NCBI RefSeq assembly: GCF_003122325.1 | Contig: NZ_QFBC01000002.1 | Span: forward strand, 682,001 to 746,000 | DNA from: Rhizobium album | GTDB lineage: Bacteria; Pseudomonadota; Alphaproteobacteria; Rhizobiales; Rhizobiaceae | DNA length: 64,000 nt | Direction of reading: 5' to 3' | In this document: positions 27,078 through 36,427 of the stretch, piece by piece | How positions within the stretch are numbered: position 1 is the stretch's first letter | Layout of the letters: each line of letters starts with the position of its first letter | Position numbers and translations under genes: made by a program | The notes under the pieces: generated by a model | What the model was told of the DNA's origin: nothing | The model's database searches: none | Seen by the model: the letters and a program-made list of their open reading frames with translations, nothing else

Positions 27078-27150
27078 AACCCCTCATCCGCCTGCCGGCA
27101 CCTTCTCCCCACTGGGAGAAGGTGACCCAAAGGGCCGGATGAGGGGGCTC
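27078..27150. repeat. RIME-like palindromic repeat between smoK and mtlK
   Basis: Outer inverted ends ACCCCTCATCCG (27079-27090) and CCGGATGAGGGG (27135-27146) enclose an 11-bp stem CACCTTCTCCC (27099-27109) and GGGAGAAGGTG (27114-27124) with a four-base loop. Such palindromes occur between rhizobial genes. This one may act as an mRNA processing or attenuation point between the transport and catabolic halves of the operon. Confidence 0.7.
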
Positions 27151-27224
27151 TGCCCGCCGCAACCGGGTTGTCAGCGGTCAGGGGGGAAGCGACGAAGCCG
27201 CCTCCCTCCTGTTTGCAAGAGCGC

Positions 27225-28235
27225 TCAGGCAGCAGCCGGGATCGCCAGGCCCTTGTCGTCGAAGCGGTGCATGCGGCTCTTGTCCGGGGTGATGAACACC
27301 GTGTCGCCATGCTTCACGCCGAACTCTCCGCCGGCACGCACCGTGATCGGCCCGACGCCGTCGGCATTGACGTGCAGGAAGGTGTCGGAGCCCAGATGTT
27401 CGGCGACCGTCACCGTGCCGCGCCAGTCGCCGTCCGAGGTGGACAGGCTGACATGCTCCGGACGGATGCCGATGGTCGCCGCATTCTGCGCCCTGGCGTA
27501 GTCGCCGGAAATCAGGTTCATCTTCGGCGAGCCGATGAAGCCGGCGACGAAGAGGTTGCGCGGGCTGCGGTAGAGCTCCAGCGGCGAGCCGACCTGCTCG
27601 ATATTGCCGCGGTTGAGCACGACGATCTTGTCGGCCATGGTCATGGCCTCCACCTGGTCGTGGGTGACGTAGATCATCGTCGTCTTCAGCTGCTGGTGCA
27701 ACTCGCTGATTTCGAGGCGCATGTTGACGCGCAGCGCCGCATCAAGGTTCGACAGCGGCTCGTCGAACAGGAAGGCGGAAGGCTGGCGGACGATCGCCCG
27801 GCCGATGGCCACACGCTGGCGCTGGCCGCCGGAGAGCTGCCGCGGCTTGCGTTCGAGGTAATCGGTGAGGTTCAGGACACGGGCCGCATCGCTGACTTTC
27901 TTGTCGATTTCCTCCTTCGGCATGCCGGCCATCTTCAGCGGGAAGGCGATGTTGTTGCGCACGCTCATATGCGGGTAAAGAGCATAGGACTGGAACACCA
28001 TCGCCAGGCCGCGCTCGGAGGGTGCGGCGTCCGTCGCATCCTTGCCGTCGATGACGACCTTGCCGCCCGAGACGTCCTCAAGGCCGGCGATCAGCCTGAG
28101 AAGCGTCGACTTGCCGCAGCCGGAAGGTCCGACGAAGACGACGAACTCGCCGTTGTTGATATCGAGGTCGATCGACGGAATGACCTTGGCTTCGCCGAAG
28201 ACCTTGGAGACTTTTTGAAGGGAAATGCTGCCCAT
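27225..28235 (-). CDS. smoK: Sorbitol/mannitol ABC transporter ATP-binding protein
   Basis: 336 residues of the UgpC/MalK type. Walker [11 protein letters not shown]-loop [20 protein letters not shown], signature [15 protein letters not shown], Walker [13 protein letters not shown] and switch His in [17 protein letters not shown]-terminal TOBE domains follow. It energises polyol uptake through SmoF/SmoG. Eleven bp after smoG. Confidence 0.93.
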   Translation of the reverse strand: MGSISLQKVSKVFGEAKVIPSIDLDINNGEFVVFVGPSGCGKSTLLRLIAGLEDVSGGKVVIDGKDATDAAPSERGLAMVFQSYALYPHMSVRNNIAFPLKMAGMPKEEIDKKVSDAARVLNLTDYLERKPRQLSGGQRQRVAIGRAIVRQPSAFLFDEPLSNLDAALRVNMRLEISELHQQLKTTMIYVTHDQVEAMTMADKIVVLNRGNIEQVGSPLELYRSPRNLFVAGFIGSPKMNLISGDYARAQNAATIGIRPEHVSLSTSDGDWRGTVTVAEHLGSDTFLHVNADGVGPITVRAGGEFGVKHGDTVFITPDKSRMHRFDDKGLAIPAAA

Positions 28236-28246
28236 GTCTGTCGTCC

Positions 28247-29077
28247 TTATTTAACCGCGCCAAAGGTAAGGCCGCGAACGAGTTGCTTCTGGCTGAACCA
28301 GCCAAGGATGAGGATCGGCGCGATCGCCATGGTCGATGCCGCCGAAAGCTTGGCGTAGAACAGACCTTCGGGGCTGGAGTAGGAGGCGATGAAGGTGGTG
28401 AGCGGCGCCGCCTTCGAGGCCGTCAGGTTGAGGGTCCAGAAGGCCTCGTTCCATGCCAGGATGATGTTGAGCAGCAGCGTCGAAGCAATGCCCGGCACCG
28501 CCATCGGCGTCAGCACATAGGCGATTTCCTTCATCAGCGACGCCCCGTCCATGCGTGCCGCCTCAAGAATCTCGCCGGGGATTTCCTTGAAGTAGGTGTA
28601 GAGCATCCAGACGATGATCGGCAGGTTGATGAGGGTGAGCACCATGACCAGGCCGATGCGGCTGTCGAGCAGACCGAAGCTCTGGAACAGCAGGTAGATC
28701 GGGATCAATGCGCCGACCGGCGGCATCATCTTGGTGGAGAGCATCCACATCAGCACGTCCTTGGTCTTCTTCGTCGGGGCGAACGCCATCGCCCAGGCAG
28801 ACGGGATGGCGATGATCAGGCCGATCAGCGTCGAACCGAAGGAGATGATCACCGAGTTGGAGAAGTGCTTGAAGTAATCCGAGCGCGATTGCACCTCATG
28901 ATAGTTCTCCAGCGTCCAGTGGAAGAACAGGAACTGCGGCGGCGAGGCGATGGCATCGGCTTCCGTCTTGAAACTGGTCAGGAAGGTCCAGAGGATCGGG
29001 AAGAAGATCATGATGCCGAGCACCCAGGCGATGGCGGTCATGACCAGTTTGCGGCGTGTGGTAACCTTGCGTGCCAT
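28247..29077 (-). CDS. smoG: Sorbitol/mannitol ABC transporter permease
   Basis: 276 residues, MalG-type permease with six predicted membrane segments, beginning [20 protein letters not shown]. The EAA loop is [20 protein letters not shown]. It lies 3 bp after smoF and pairs with it in the membrane. Confidence 0.92.
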   Translation of the reverse strand: MARKVTTRRKLVMTAIAWVLGIMIFFPILWTFLTSFKTEADAIASPPQFLFFHWTLENYHEVQSRSDYFKHFSNSVIISFGSTLIGLIIAIPSAWAMAFAPTKKTKDVLMWMLSTKMMPPVGALIPIYLLFQSFGLLDSRIGLVMVLTLINLPIIVWMLYTYFKEIPGEILEAARMDGASLMKEIAYVLTPMAVPGIASTLLLNIILAWNEAFWTLNLTASKAAPLTTFIASYSSPEGLFYAKLSAASTMAIAPILILGWFSQKQLVRGLTFGAVK

Positions 29078-29080
29078 GGC

Positions 29081-29953
29081 TCAGGCCTCCAGATTCTTGC
29101 CGATGAGGCGGACGAGGAAGAAGGCGACGATATTGGCCAGGATGACCGCGACGATGCCGCCCGCCGATGCCCCGCCGATATCGAACTGCAGCAGCGCCTG
29201 CGCATAGACCAGATAGGTGAGGTTCGTGCTCTGAATGCCGGGACCGCCATTGGTGGTGACGAGGATTTCGGCGAAGACCGAAAGCAGGAAGATCGTCTGG
29301 ATCAGGACGACCACGGTGATGGCGCGGGCCATGTGCGGCAGGATGATGTAGAAGAATTTCGAGAAGGCGCCGGCCCCGTCCATCTCGGCGGCTTCCTTCT
29401 GCTCCTCGTCGAGCGATTGCAGCGCCGTCAGCATGATCAGCGTCGCGAAGGGCAGCCACTGCCAGGCGACGATGATGATGATCGAGAACAGCGGCACGGA
29501 GGCGAACCAGTCGATCGGCTGGAAACCGAAGGACTTGGCGATCCAGGCGAACAAGCCGTTGACCGGGTTCATGAACATGTTCTTCCACACCAGCGCCGAG
29601 ACCGTCGGCATGACAAAGAACGGCGCGATGACGAGGATGCGCACGATCCCCTGGCCGAACATCGGCTGGTCGAGCAGAAGCGCAAACAGGATGCCGCCGA
29701 CGACGGTGATCAACAGCACGCCGACGACGATCAGCAGCGTATTGGCGATTGCCGTGAAGAAGGCCGGATCGGTGAGGAAATAGCTGTAGTTGGAGAAACC
29801 GGCATATTCCTCCATGCCCGGCATCAGCAGGTTGTAGCGCAGGAAGGAGAAATAAATCGTCATCGCCAGCGGAATGATCATCCAGGCCAGCAGAAGCAGC
29901 ACGGAAGGCGCCATCATCAGGCGCGCTGCTGAACGGGTGTGTAACGTCGCCAT
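29081..29953 (-). CDS. smoF: Sorbitol/mannitol ABC transporter permease
   Basis: 290 residues starting MATLHTRSAARLMMAPSVLL at 29953, with a GGGA site upstream. The frame extends open to 30094, but those 47 extra codons lie in the smoE-smoF spacer, which holds a terminator, and are not conserved-looking. MalF-type permease with six membrane segments and the EAA loop EAAEMDGAGAFSKFFYIILP. Confidence 0.9.
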   Translation of the reverse strand: MATLHTRSAARLMMAPSVLLLLAWMIIPLAMTIYFSFLRYNLLMPGMEEYAGFSNYSYFLTDPAFFTAIANTLLIVVGVLLITVVGGILFALLLDQPMFGQGIVRILVIAPFFVMPTVSALVWKNMFMNPVNGLFAWIAKSFGFQPIDWFASVPLFSIIIIVAWQWLPFATLIMLTALQSLDEEQKEAAEMDGAGAFSKFFYIILPHMARAITVVVLIQTIFLLSVFAEILVTTNGGPGIQSTNLTYLVYAQALLQFDIGGASAGGIVAVILANIVAFFLVRLIGKNLEA

Positions 29954-30002
29954 GGCTAGTCCCGATCTGAAATTCTTGGAGGGCAACGCGCGCTCGCGCG
30001 TG

Positions 30003-30042
30003 AAAAAAAGGCCGCCGAAGCCACTCAGGCACTCGGCGGCCC
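30003..30042 (-). terminator. Rho-independent terminator between smoE and smoF
   Basis: On the minus strand a 9-bp stem (GGCCGCCGA at 30041-30033 pairing with TCGGCGGCC at 30018-30010) is followed by seven U (30009-30003). A second, weaker dyad GGAACGG/CCGTTCC sits just upstream at about 30047-30080. It would favour high binding-protein levels relative to the membrane components. Confidence 0.85.
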
Positions 30043-30093
30043 ATTCTGGAACGGTGCGCGTGAAGGACGCCCCGTTCCAGTCCTTGGGAGCCA

Positions 30094-31407
30094 TTACTTG
30101 ATGTAGCCGGCCTTGGTCATTTCGCGGGTGGTCAGCTGCTGGGCGCTCTGCAGCGCCTGGTCGACCGTGACCTGACCTGCGAGGGCTGCCGAGAACTGCT
30201 GGCCAACGGCCGTGCCGAGACCCTGGAATTCGGGAATGGCGACGAACTGCACGCCGACATAAGGCACCGGCTTGACGGCCGGGTTCTTCGGGTCAGCCGC
30301 GTTGATGGAGTCGAGCGTCATCTTCGCGAAAGGCGCCGCCTTCTGGTATTCCGGGTTTTCGTAGAGCGAGGTGCGCGTGCCCGGAGGAACGTTGGCCCAG
30401 CCTTCCTTGGAAGCCACGAGGTCGAGGTAAGCCTTGCTGGTTGCCCAGGAGACGAACTTTTCGGCCGCTTCCTGCTTCTGCGTGCCGGCGGGGATGGCGA
30501 GGTTCCAAGCCCAGAGCCAGTTGCCGCGCTTGCCGAGGCCAGTATCCGGAGCGAGCGCGAAGCCCACCTTGTCGGCAACCTTGGATTCCTTCGGGTTGGT
30601 CACGAAGGAAGCGGCCACAGTCGCATCGATCCACATGCCGCACTTGCCGGTCTGGAACAGAGCGAGGTTTTCATTGAAGCCGTTCGAGGAGGCGCCCGGA
30701 GGGCCGGCTTCGTTCAGCAGCTTGACGTAGAATTCAAGCGCGTTCTTCCATTCCGGCTGGTCGAACTGCGGCGTCCACTTCTCGTCGAACCAGCGGGCGC
30801 CGAAGGCGTTCGCGGTGGCCGTCAGGAAGGCCATGTTTTCGCCCCAGCCGGCCTTGCCGCGCAGGCAGATGCCGTAGACCTCGTTGCTCTTGTCGGTCAT
30901 CTTGCGCGCCGCATCGGCAATGAACTCCCAGGTGGGCGCGTCGGGCATGGTCAGCCCGGCCTTTTCCATGAGGTCCTTGCGGTACATGACCATCGAGCTT
31001 TCGCCGTAGAACGGCGCGGCATACAGCTTGCCGTCCTCGCCGGTCAGGCCCGAGCGGATGGCCGGCAAAAGGTCGTCGACGTCGTAGTCGGCGCCGAGAT
31101 TGTCGAGCGGCAGCAGCCAGCCCTGCTTGGCCCAGATCGGAACCTCATAGGTGCCGATGGTCATGATGTCGAACTGACCGCCCTTGGTGGCGATGTCGGT
31201 CGTTACCTTCTGGCGCAGGACGTTTTCTTCCAGCGTTACCCATTCCAGCTCGATGCCGGGGTTCTTTGAAGTGAAATCGTCCGTCAGCTTCTGCATGCGG
31301 ATCATGTCGCCGTTGTTCACGGTCGCGATGGTCAGCGTTTCAGCGGAAGCCAGGCCGGCAAATGCCAGCGCCGAGCAGGCGCCGAGCAGAATAGTCTTCA
31401 ATGTCAT
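30094..31407 (-). CDS. smoE: Sorbitol/mannitol ABC transporter substrate-binding protein
   Basis: 437 residues from ATG 31407, preceded by an excellent GGGAGGAAG site; earlier in-frame codons to 31458 lie in the operator region. A signal peptide MTLKTILLGACSALAFAGLA ends with a cut after ASA near residue 22. The mature protein is an SBP_bac_1-type periplasmic protein (LTIATVNNGDMIRMQKLTDD) of the polyol-binding branch. First gene of the smo operon, followed by a terminator. Confidence 0.92.
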   Translation of the reverse strand: MTLKTILLGACSALAFAGLASAETLTIATVNNGDMIRMQKLTDDFTSKNPGIELEWVTLEENVLRQKVTTDIATKGGQFDIMTIGTYEVPIWAKQGWLLPLDNLGADYDVDDLLPAIRSGLTGEDGKLYAAPFYGESSMVMYRKDLMEKAGLTMPDAPTWEFIADAARKMTDKSNEVYGICLRGKAGWGENMAFLTATANAFGARWFDEKWTPQFDQPEWKNALEFYVKLLNEAGPPGASSNGFNENLALFQTGKCGMWIDATVAASFVTNPKESKVADKVGFALAPDTGLGKRGNWLWAWNLAIPAGTQKQEAAEKFVSWATSKAYLDLVASKEGWANVPPGTRTSLYENPEYQKAAPFAKMTLDSINAADPKNPAVKPVPYVGVQFVAIPEFQGLGTAVGQQFSAALAGQVTVDQALQSAQQLTTREMTKAGYIK

Positions 31408-31432
31408 GTCTTCCTCCCAGAAGAAAAAAGAG

Positions 31433-31466
31433 TGAGCATTCGCTTTGCTCATGAGCAATTACTCAT
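31433..31466. promoter_or_regulatory. Candidate SorC-type operator upstream of smoE
   Basis: Half-sites TGAGCA (31433-31438) and TGCTCA (31446-31451) form the 19-bp palindrome TGAGCATTCGCTTTGCTCA, immediately followed by TGAGCA (31452-31457), so that 31446-31457 is a perfect 12-bp palindrome. ACTCA follows at 31461-31465. It lies 26 bp before the smoE start. A related site is at 31552-31575. Confidence 0.6.
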
Positions 31467-31551
31467 CTTTGCGCGAAAAAAGTCAATGCGGATTCGTTGC
31501 TGCAGCGCCGCAAAATAATGGTAAGCCGATGATTTTAAATGAAATAATTTA

Positions 31552-31575
31552 TGCTCACGATTTGAGCAAATACTC
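31552..31575. promoter_or_regulatory. Second TGCTCA/TGAGCA operator-like site at the 3' end of the regulator gene
   Basis: TGCTCA (31552-31557) and TGAGCA (31563-31568) are inverted around five bases, followed by ATACTCA. It shares the order TGCTCA, TGAGCAA, ACTCA with the site at 31446-31465 and overlaps the last codons of the regulator gene. Two spaced sites would permit looping by a tetrameric SorC protein. Confidence 0.5.
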
Positions 31576-32508
31576 AGCCGTCATCTCGTCGGTGATGATT
31601 CCATTGAGCATGCGCCCCTTCAGGGCGGCGCAGATGGCCTGGAACTTGCGCTTGCCCTTGGCGATGCCGATGACCACCGATGTCTCGCGCGAGGGCACGG
31701 GAACGCTCGCCACCCGTTCGTTGACGGGGTTGTCGAGCAACCGGCCGTTGCGGTCGAAGATCCAGCCGCAGATTTCTCCGATGGCGCCGGCGGAAACGAG
31801 GCTTGCCATTTCATCCTTCGCCAGGAAACCGTCGACGCACAGCGGCGCCTCCTGGCCCATTTCGCCGACACCGACGAAGGTTACGTTCGCCTGCGCGCCC
31901 AGCGCCAGCGTCGAGCGCACCAGTGCCTGTTCGTGCAGCAGTTCCCGCTCGGCGGCCGACGAGACGAGCACCGGCAGCGGCATCGGGAAATGCCGCGCCT
32001 TGATGGCATCGGCCATGCTGAAGACGACGTTGTAATAGGCGGCCGCGCCGTCCGGACCGATATTGCCGGTCAGCGAGACGACGCGGTGCTGCGGACAGTC
32101 GATCACCGGCAGCTGGTCGACGGCGGCCTTCAGCGTCCGGCCGGTGCCGACCGCCATGACGATCGGCTCCGGCTTCTTCAGCCAGCGTTCGATTTCCGCA
32201 GCCCCCGCTTCGGCAATACCGACCGTGGTCGAGGTCGAGGCCGGATCGCTGGGAACGATGTCGACATATTTCAGGTCGAATTTTTCCGAGAGATCGCGGG
32301 CAAGCTCCAGGCAGGCGGCGATCGGATGGTCGAGCCTGACCTTGATCAGCCGCTCGGCGACGGCAAGCGACACCAGGCGTTGCGCCGACTGGCGCGAAAT
32401 CCCCATGGTCGTGGCGATCTCGTCCTGGGTCCGGCCGGCGACGTAATACAGCCAGCCGGCCCGCGCCGCCTCGTCAAGCCGTCCGCCACTATCCGATCGT
32501 TTTGCCAT
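31555..32508 (-). CDS. SorC/DeoR-type sugar-binding transcriptional regulator of the polyol operon
   Basis: 317 residues. An N-terminal sigma-like HTH (GRTQDEIATTMGISRQSAQR, about 24-43) is joined to a SorC sugar-binding domain (VMAVGTGRTLKAAVDQLP, VTFVGVGEMGQEAPL, VSAGAIGEICGWIFD). The gene precedes smoE on the same strand with a 147-bp gap carrying palindromic operator-like sites, so it most likely controls the smo operon in response to a polyol or its phosphate. The same arrangement exists in rhizobial smo operons. Confidence 0.88.
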   Translation of the reverse strand: MAKRSDSGGRLDEAARAGWLYYVAGRTQDEIATTMGISRQSAQRLVSLAVAERLIKVRLDHPIAACLELARDLSEKFDLKYVDIVPSDPASTSTTVGIAEAGAAEIERWLKKPEPIVMAVGTGRTLKAAVDQLPVIDCPQHRVVSLTGNIGPDGAAAYYNVVFSMADAIKARHFPMPLPVLVSSAAERELLHEQALVRSTLALGAQANVTFVGVGEMGQEAPLCVDGFLAKDEMASLVSAGAIGEICGWIFDRNGRLLDNPVNERVASVPVPSRETSVVIGIAKGKRKFQAICAALKGRMLNGIITDEMTAEYLLKS

Positions 32509-32598
32509 GACCCCGATCCGAGATTGTCCTCTTGCCGTTTGCTGCCATCTTCATGCCAGTCTGTCAAATGAGCAGGTGCGAAATCACCGCGCCGGGGG

Positions 32599-33255
32599 TC
32601 ATGTGAAAGCCGTCGAGACCAACAGGACGAGCACTTTGAACAGGGCGTAGAGGACACCGGCGACAACGATGACGGAGACGATGGACAGCAGCCAGCCGAT
32701 GATGGTGCAGAGCCCGTCCCTCTCCAGGATGCCGAAGGAAAACAGGCAGATGGCCAGTGCGGGCAAGATGTTTCCGAGCGGGATAGGCAAAGCCAGGATG
32801 ACCGCAAGGCAGAAACAGGCGAATCCCACGAGATATTCCGCCGGCGGATAGACCAGCACCGTCAGCCGCGGTCTCAGCATGCGTTCGGCCCTCGCCAGCC
32901 AGGGCGCGATGCGGCGCACGACCGCTGCGAAATCCGCGCGTGACATCGATCGTTTCGCGATGAATTGCGGCAGCCACGGCGAATAGCCGAGCATCAGCTG
33001 CGCGGCCAGGAACACCAGCGGCGTGCCCAGCAAGGCCGAGGTCCCAGGCGGCGTCGGCACGACGTTCGGCAAGGCGAAGATCAACATCAGGGCGCCGAAG
33101 GCGCGGTCGCCAAGAGCCTGGAACAGGTCGCCGACGGAGACACGCTGGCGGCTTTCATCCGCCGCGATCGCCGCGAGGATCTGTGAAAGATGGCGCCCTG
33201 TCCGGCGGTCCCCGGTCTGCTCTGCCGTATCGCCGGCGGCGTCGTCATTGTCCAT
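32599..33255 (-). CDS. exoD: ExoD-family exopolysaccharide synthesis protein
   Basis: 218 residues. The conserved ExoD segment VSVGDLFQALGDRAFGALM and IFALPNVVPTPPGTSALLGT is followed by several membrane segments in the C-terminal half (about 140-218). In Sinorhizobium meliloti, exoD affects exopolysaccharide production and alkali tolerance; the molecular role is not settled. It stands alone between the smo regulator and the amidase gene. Many genomes carry several ExoD paralogues, so the symbol denotes the family. Confidence 0.85.
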   Translation of the reverse strand: MDNDDAAGDTAEQTGDRRTGRHLSQILAAIAADESRQRVSVGDLFQALGDRAFGALMLIFALPNVVPTPPGTSALLGTPLVFLAAQLMLGYSPWLPQFIAKRSMSRADFAAVVRRIAPWLARAERMLRPRLTVLVYPPAEYLVGFACFCLAVILALPIPLGNILPALAICLFSFGILERDGLCTIIGWLLSIVSVIVVAGVLYALFKVLVLLVSTAFT

Positions 33256-33326
33256 GAAACGGCGCTTCCATCTTCACCATCATCGTGCCTTGCTGTCCAC
33301 GATCACAGCATGACGGGGGTTAAAGA

Positions 33327-34883
33327 TCATGCCTGGCGAAGCACGGCGGAACGGCGGTGGCGGGTCGCCTGCTCGTAGTCATACGCCAGGGACAACAGTC
33401 CGGCCTCGCTGCAGGCGCGCCCGATGAAGATCAGGTTGAAGGGTTCGCCGCCCTCCAGATAACCGGCGGGAACGGTGACGCCCGGCAGTCCGGCAATATT
33501 GATTTCGGCCACCGTCGTCTCGCGGATGGAGATGCCCGCGCCGCGTTTCGGCGCCGGATCCATCATCTGCGGGAAAACAAGAGCATCGAGTGCCTTGTCC
33601 TGCATCACCGTGTTGAAGATCCGCAAATAGGCATCGCGCAGCAGGAAGAATGTTTCGAGCGTCGGCCGCGGCAGCGGATCGGCAAGGATGGCGACGAATT
33701 CCGGCAGGTCGTGCATATAGGCAAGCACGCCGCCGGGTGCGAACGGATTTTCGGCCTTGGTCGCTTCGGCAAAGGCCGCGAAGCTTTGCAGGGCGGCATC
33801 GGGGCCGAGATTACGCAGATATTGCTGCAGGTCGTAAGGAAGGCCTTCCATGCCGCGGATGTCGAAATCTTCGGCGCCGGCGGAGGTGCGCATCAGATCG
33901 GCAAAACCGCTTGCCGCGAACGGATCCTCGACAAGCGTCGCTCCCCGCCCGCGCAATTCGTCCTGCGCACGGCGATAGGCCGCATCGATCTCCGGATGCA
34001 GCGGCCGCCGGCGAAAACTTTCGCCGGGACGGCGCCAGCCGGGGCCGAACAGGCCAAGCCTTTTGCCCTGCAGGGACTGCGCATCGAGACCGGCGGCATA
34101 ACCGCCCGCCGGGCGGCTGCCGAGACCGGCGACGGTCTTCGGATCGTTCGGCGAAAAACCGGCCATGACATCCAGCGCCAGGGCGGCATCCGTCACGCTG
34201 CGGGCAATCGGGCCGGCCACGTCGAGCGTGCTGCCGCCGAGCGGCATGATGCCGGTATTGGAGATCAGCCCGAAGGTCGGCTTGATGCCGACCAGCGCCT
34301 GCGCCGAGGCCGGATTCTGGATCGAACCGCCCGTTTCCTCGGCAAGGCCGATGATGGCGAAGCCGGCGGCGACGGCGGTGGCCGTTCCGGCGCTGCTGCC
34401 GCCCGGGACGAGCGTCGCATCGACGGCATTCAGCGTCGGGCCTGCCCAGCTGTCATCGGCATGGGTGCCGGTGGCGCTCAGCACCGGCACGTTGGTCTTG
34501 CCGAGAACGACGCAGCCGGCAGCGCGCATGCGCGCCACGACATCGCTGTCTCTCGCCGGAAGGAGGTCGATGCCGCCGGTGCGGCTGGACAGCAGCGACC
34601 ATCCGCCGGTGGTCGGGAAACCGACCATATCCATCGTATCCTTGACGACGATGGGAATGCCGGCAAGCGGCCCGAGCGCCTCGCCCGCCGCGCGGCGGCG
34701 ATCGATATCGCGCGCCTCGTCCAGCGCCTTTTCATTGAGGAAGATGATGGCGTTGTAGTACGGATTGAATTCGGCGATCCGGTCGAGGCAGGCCCGGGCA
34801 AGGCTTTCCGCAGTCAACTCGCCGCGTGCAAATGCCTGCTGCGCCGCGCTCACGGTCAATTCGGCAATATCGATGCCTGTCAT
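33327..34883 (-). CDS. Amidase signature family protein
   Basis: 518 residues. The Ser-cisSer-Lys triad elements are visible: Lys in PIVVKDTMDM, the signature PGGSSAGTATAVAAGFAIIG and the nucleophile region EETGGSIQNPASAQALVGIK. It hydrolyses an amide of unknown identity. It follows the sulfatase gene by 32 bp on the same strand, and the two probably form an operon. Confidence 0.88.
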   Translation of the reverse strand: MTGIDIAELTVSAAQQAFARGELTAESLARACLDRIAEFNPYYNAIIFLNEKALDEARDIDRRRAAGEALGPLAGIPIVVKDTMDMVGFPTTGGWSLLSSRTGGIDLLPARDSDVVARMRAAGCVVLGKTNVPVLSATGTHADDSWAGPTLNAVDATLVPGGSSAGTATAVAAGFAIIGLAEETGGSIQNPASAQALVGIKPTFGLISNTGIMPLGGSTLDVAGPIARSVTDAALALDVMAGFSPNDPKTVAGLGSRPAGGYAAGLDAQSLQGKRLGLFGPGWRRPGESFRRRPLHPEIDAAYRRAQDELRGRGATLVEDPFAASGFADLMRTSAGAEDFDIRGMEGLPYDLQQYLRNLGPDAALQSFAAFAEATKAENPFAPGGVLAYMHDLPEFVAILADPLPRPTLETFFLLRDAYLRIFNTVMQDKALDALVFPQMMDPAPKRGAGISIRETTVAEINIAGLPGVTVPAGYLEGGEPFNLIFIGRACSEAGLLSLAYDYEQATRHRRSAVLRQA

Positions 34884-34915
34884 GCGGTCTTCCCCTTTTT
34901 CCGTACTCCAAACGC

Positions 34916-36427
34916 CTAGCGGCGCCCGCGCACCGGTCCGTTTTCCGTCAGTTCCGTATAGGCCAGCGTCTGGTCGAGGTGCCGCGCCCGCAAGGACAAA
35001 AGCTTTTCGGCATAAGCGAGCCGCGTGCCGAGATAGGCCGGGTCGTCGGCGACATTCCGCAATTCACCGGGATCCTTGCCGAGATCGAAGAGCAGTGGCC
35101 GCATGCCGGCAAAATGTACGTATTTGAACGCCGCATCGCGATAGACCGAAAGGTTGCAGGCATTCGACGGCAGGCCGAAATGCGCCTCCTGCCGCCCGCG
35201 GGCGATATCGCGGAAATCGAACTCCCAGAACGCACCGTCGCGCCAGACGGCCGGCGCTTCACCGGCGAGAAAACCGGAGAGGGATGCGCCGTCGAAATGC
35301 CCTTCCGGACTTTCGCCCAGCCTTTCGCAGAGCGTCGGGAAAATATCGGTGGCAGAGGTGAATTGCTCCACCTGCCCGCCGCCTACCTTCGAGGCGGGAT
35401 CGCGGATCACCAGCGGGATATGATAGGAGCCGTCGAAGAAACCGCTCTTGCCGAAGGACCAGTGGTCGCCCGCCATCTCGGCATGATCCGAGGTGAAGAC
35501 GATGACGGTGTTGTCCCACGCCCCCCTGTCCCGCAGCGCCTGCCAGAGGCGGCCGAGCTGTGCATCGACTTCCGAAATCATGCCGTAATAGACCGCGCGG
35601 AGCGTCGCGAATTCCTGTGCGCTCCAGTCGCCCACCCCACCCTTGGCGTCAAAGACGAAGGCACCCTTCGGCTGGCGGTCGAGATCATAGGCGAGATAGG
35701 GGTGCTGCGCTTTTTCGCGGTCCCGGTCGGCATGGCGGACGAAGGTATCGTCCTGCGGCGGTGCGTACATGGTGTTGTAGGGTGCCGGCACGACGAAGGG
35801 CGGATGCGGCCGGAGAAAGGAGATATGCGCAAACCACGGCGCCTCCTGCTCGCCGAGCCAGCGGATGAATTCGCCGGTGAGGAACGCAGTCTGCGTTTCG
35901 TCCTGCGCATAGGCAGGCGCTCCGGCGTTCACCTCGGGCAGGTCGCCTACGGGCTTGTGGACGCTGCGGTCCGTCGCATCCGCATGGCCGCGGTCGCGCA
36001 GCCAGGAAAGCCATTGCTTTTCATGTTCCGGCAGGAGCTGGCGCGCCGTAAAGCCGGGAAGCACGCCCTCGTAGCTGGTGAGATGCAGATCGCCGGGGGC
36101 AAGGCGGCGCGGGTCCGGTGCGGTATCGGTGTAGCCGAACAGCGTCGGATCGTACCCTGCCCGCCGCGCCATCAAGGCGATATTGTCGAAGCGGGCATCG
36201 AGCGGCGAACCGTTGCGGCAGACGCGGTGGTTCATCTGGTAGAGCCCGGTATAAAGGCTGGCGCGCGCCGGCGAACAGGGCGCGGCACCGGCATAGTGGC
36301 GCCGGAACAGGGTTCCCTCGCCGGCCAGCGCATCGACATTCGGAGTTTTGACGACCGGATGTCCAACGGCGGACAGGCAATCGCCCCGCCATTGGTCGGC
36401 AGTGATCAGGAGAATATTCGGTCTCAT
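34916..36427 (-). CDS. Sulfatase (type I, formylglycine-dependent) or related phosphodiesterase
   Basis: 503 residues from ATG 36427. The N-terminal metal-site motif NILLITADQWRGD and the modification motif CSPARASLYTG, with C51 as the formylglycine precursor, identify the family; D and H metal ligands recur in VIVFTSDHAEMAGDHWSFGK. No signal peptide is seen, so it may be cytoplasmic, like choline-sulfatase-type enzymes. Codons further upstream to 36712 are open but unlike the family. Substrate unknown. A dyad lies 24 bp upstream. Confidence 0.87.
   Translation of the reverse strand: MRPNILLITADQWRGDCLSAVGHPVVKTPNVDALAGEGTLFRRHYAGAAPCSPARASLYTGLYQMNHRVCRNGSPLDARFDNIALMARRAGYDPTLFGYTDTAPDPRRLAPGDLHLTSYEGVLPGFTARQLLPEHEKQWLSWLRDRGHADATDRSVHKPVGDLPEVNAGAPAYAQDETQTAFLTGEFIRWLGEQEAPWFAHISFLRPHPPFVVPAPYNTMYAPPQDDTFVRHADRDREKAQHPYLAYDLDRQPKGAFVFDAKGGVGDWSAQEFATLRAVYYGMISEVDAQLGRLWQALRDRGAWDNTVIVFTSDHAEMAGDHWSFGKSGFFDGSYHIPLVIRDPASKVGGGQVEQFTSATDIFPTLCERLGESPEGHFDGASLSGFLAGEAPAVWRDGAFWEFDFRDIARGRQEAHFGLPSNACNLSVYRDAAFKYVHFAGMRPLLFDLGKDPGELRNVADDPAYLGTRLAYAEKLLSLRARHLDQTLAYTELTENGPVRGRR

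Noticed and set aside
29954-30094. Longer SmoF starting at 30094
   Set aside because: The added codons come from the spacer carrying the smoE terminator; ATG 29953 gives the usual length of about 290 residues.
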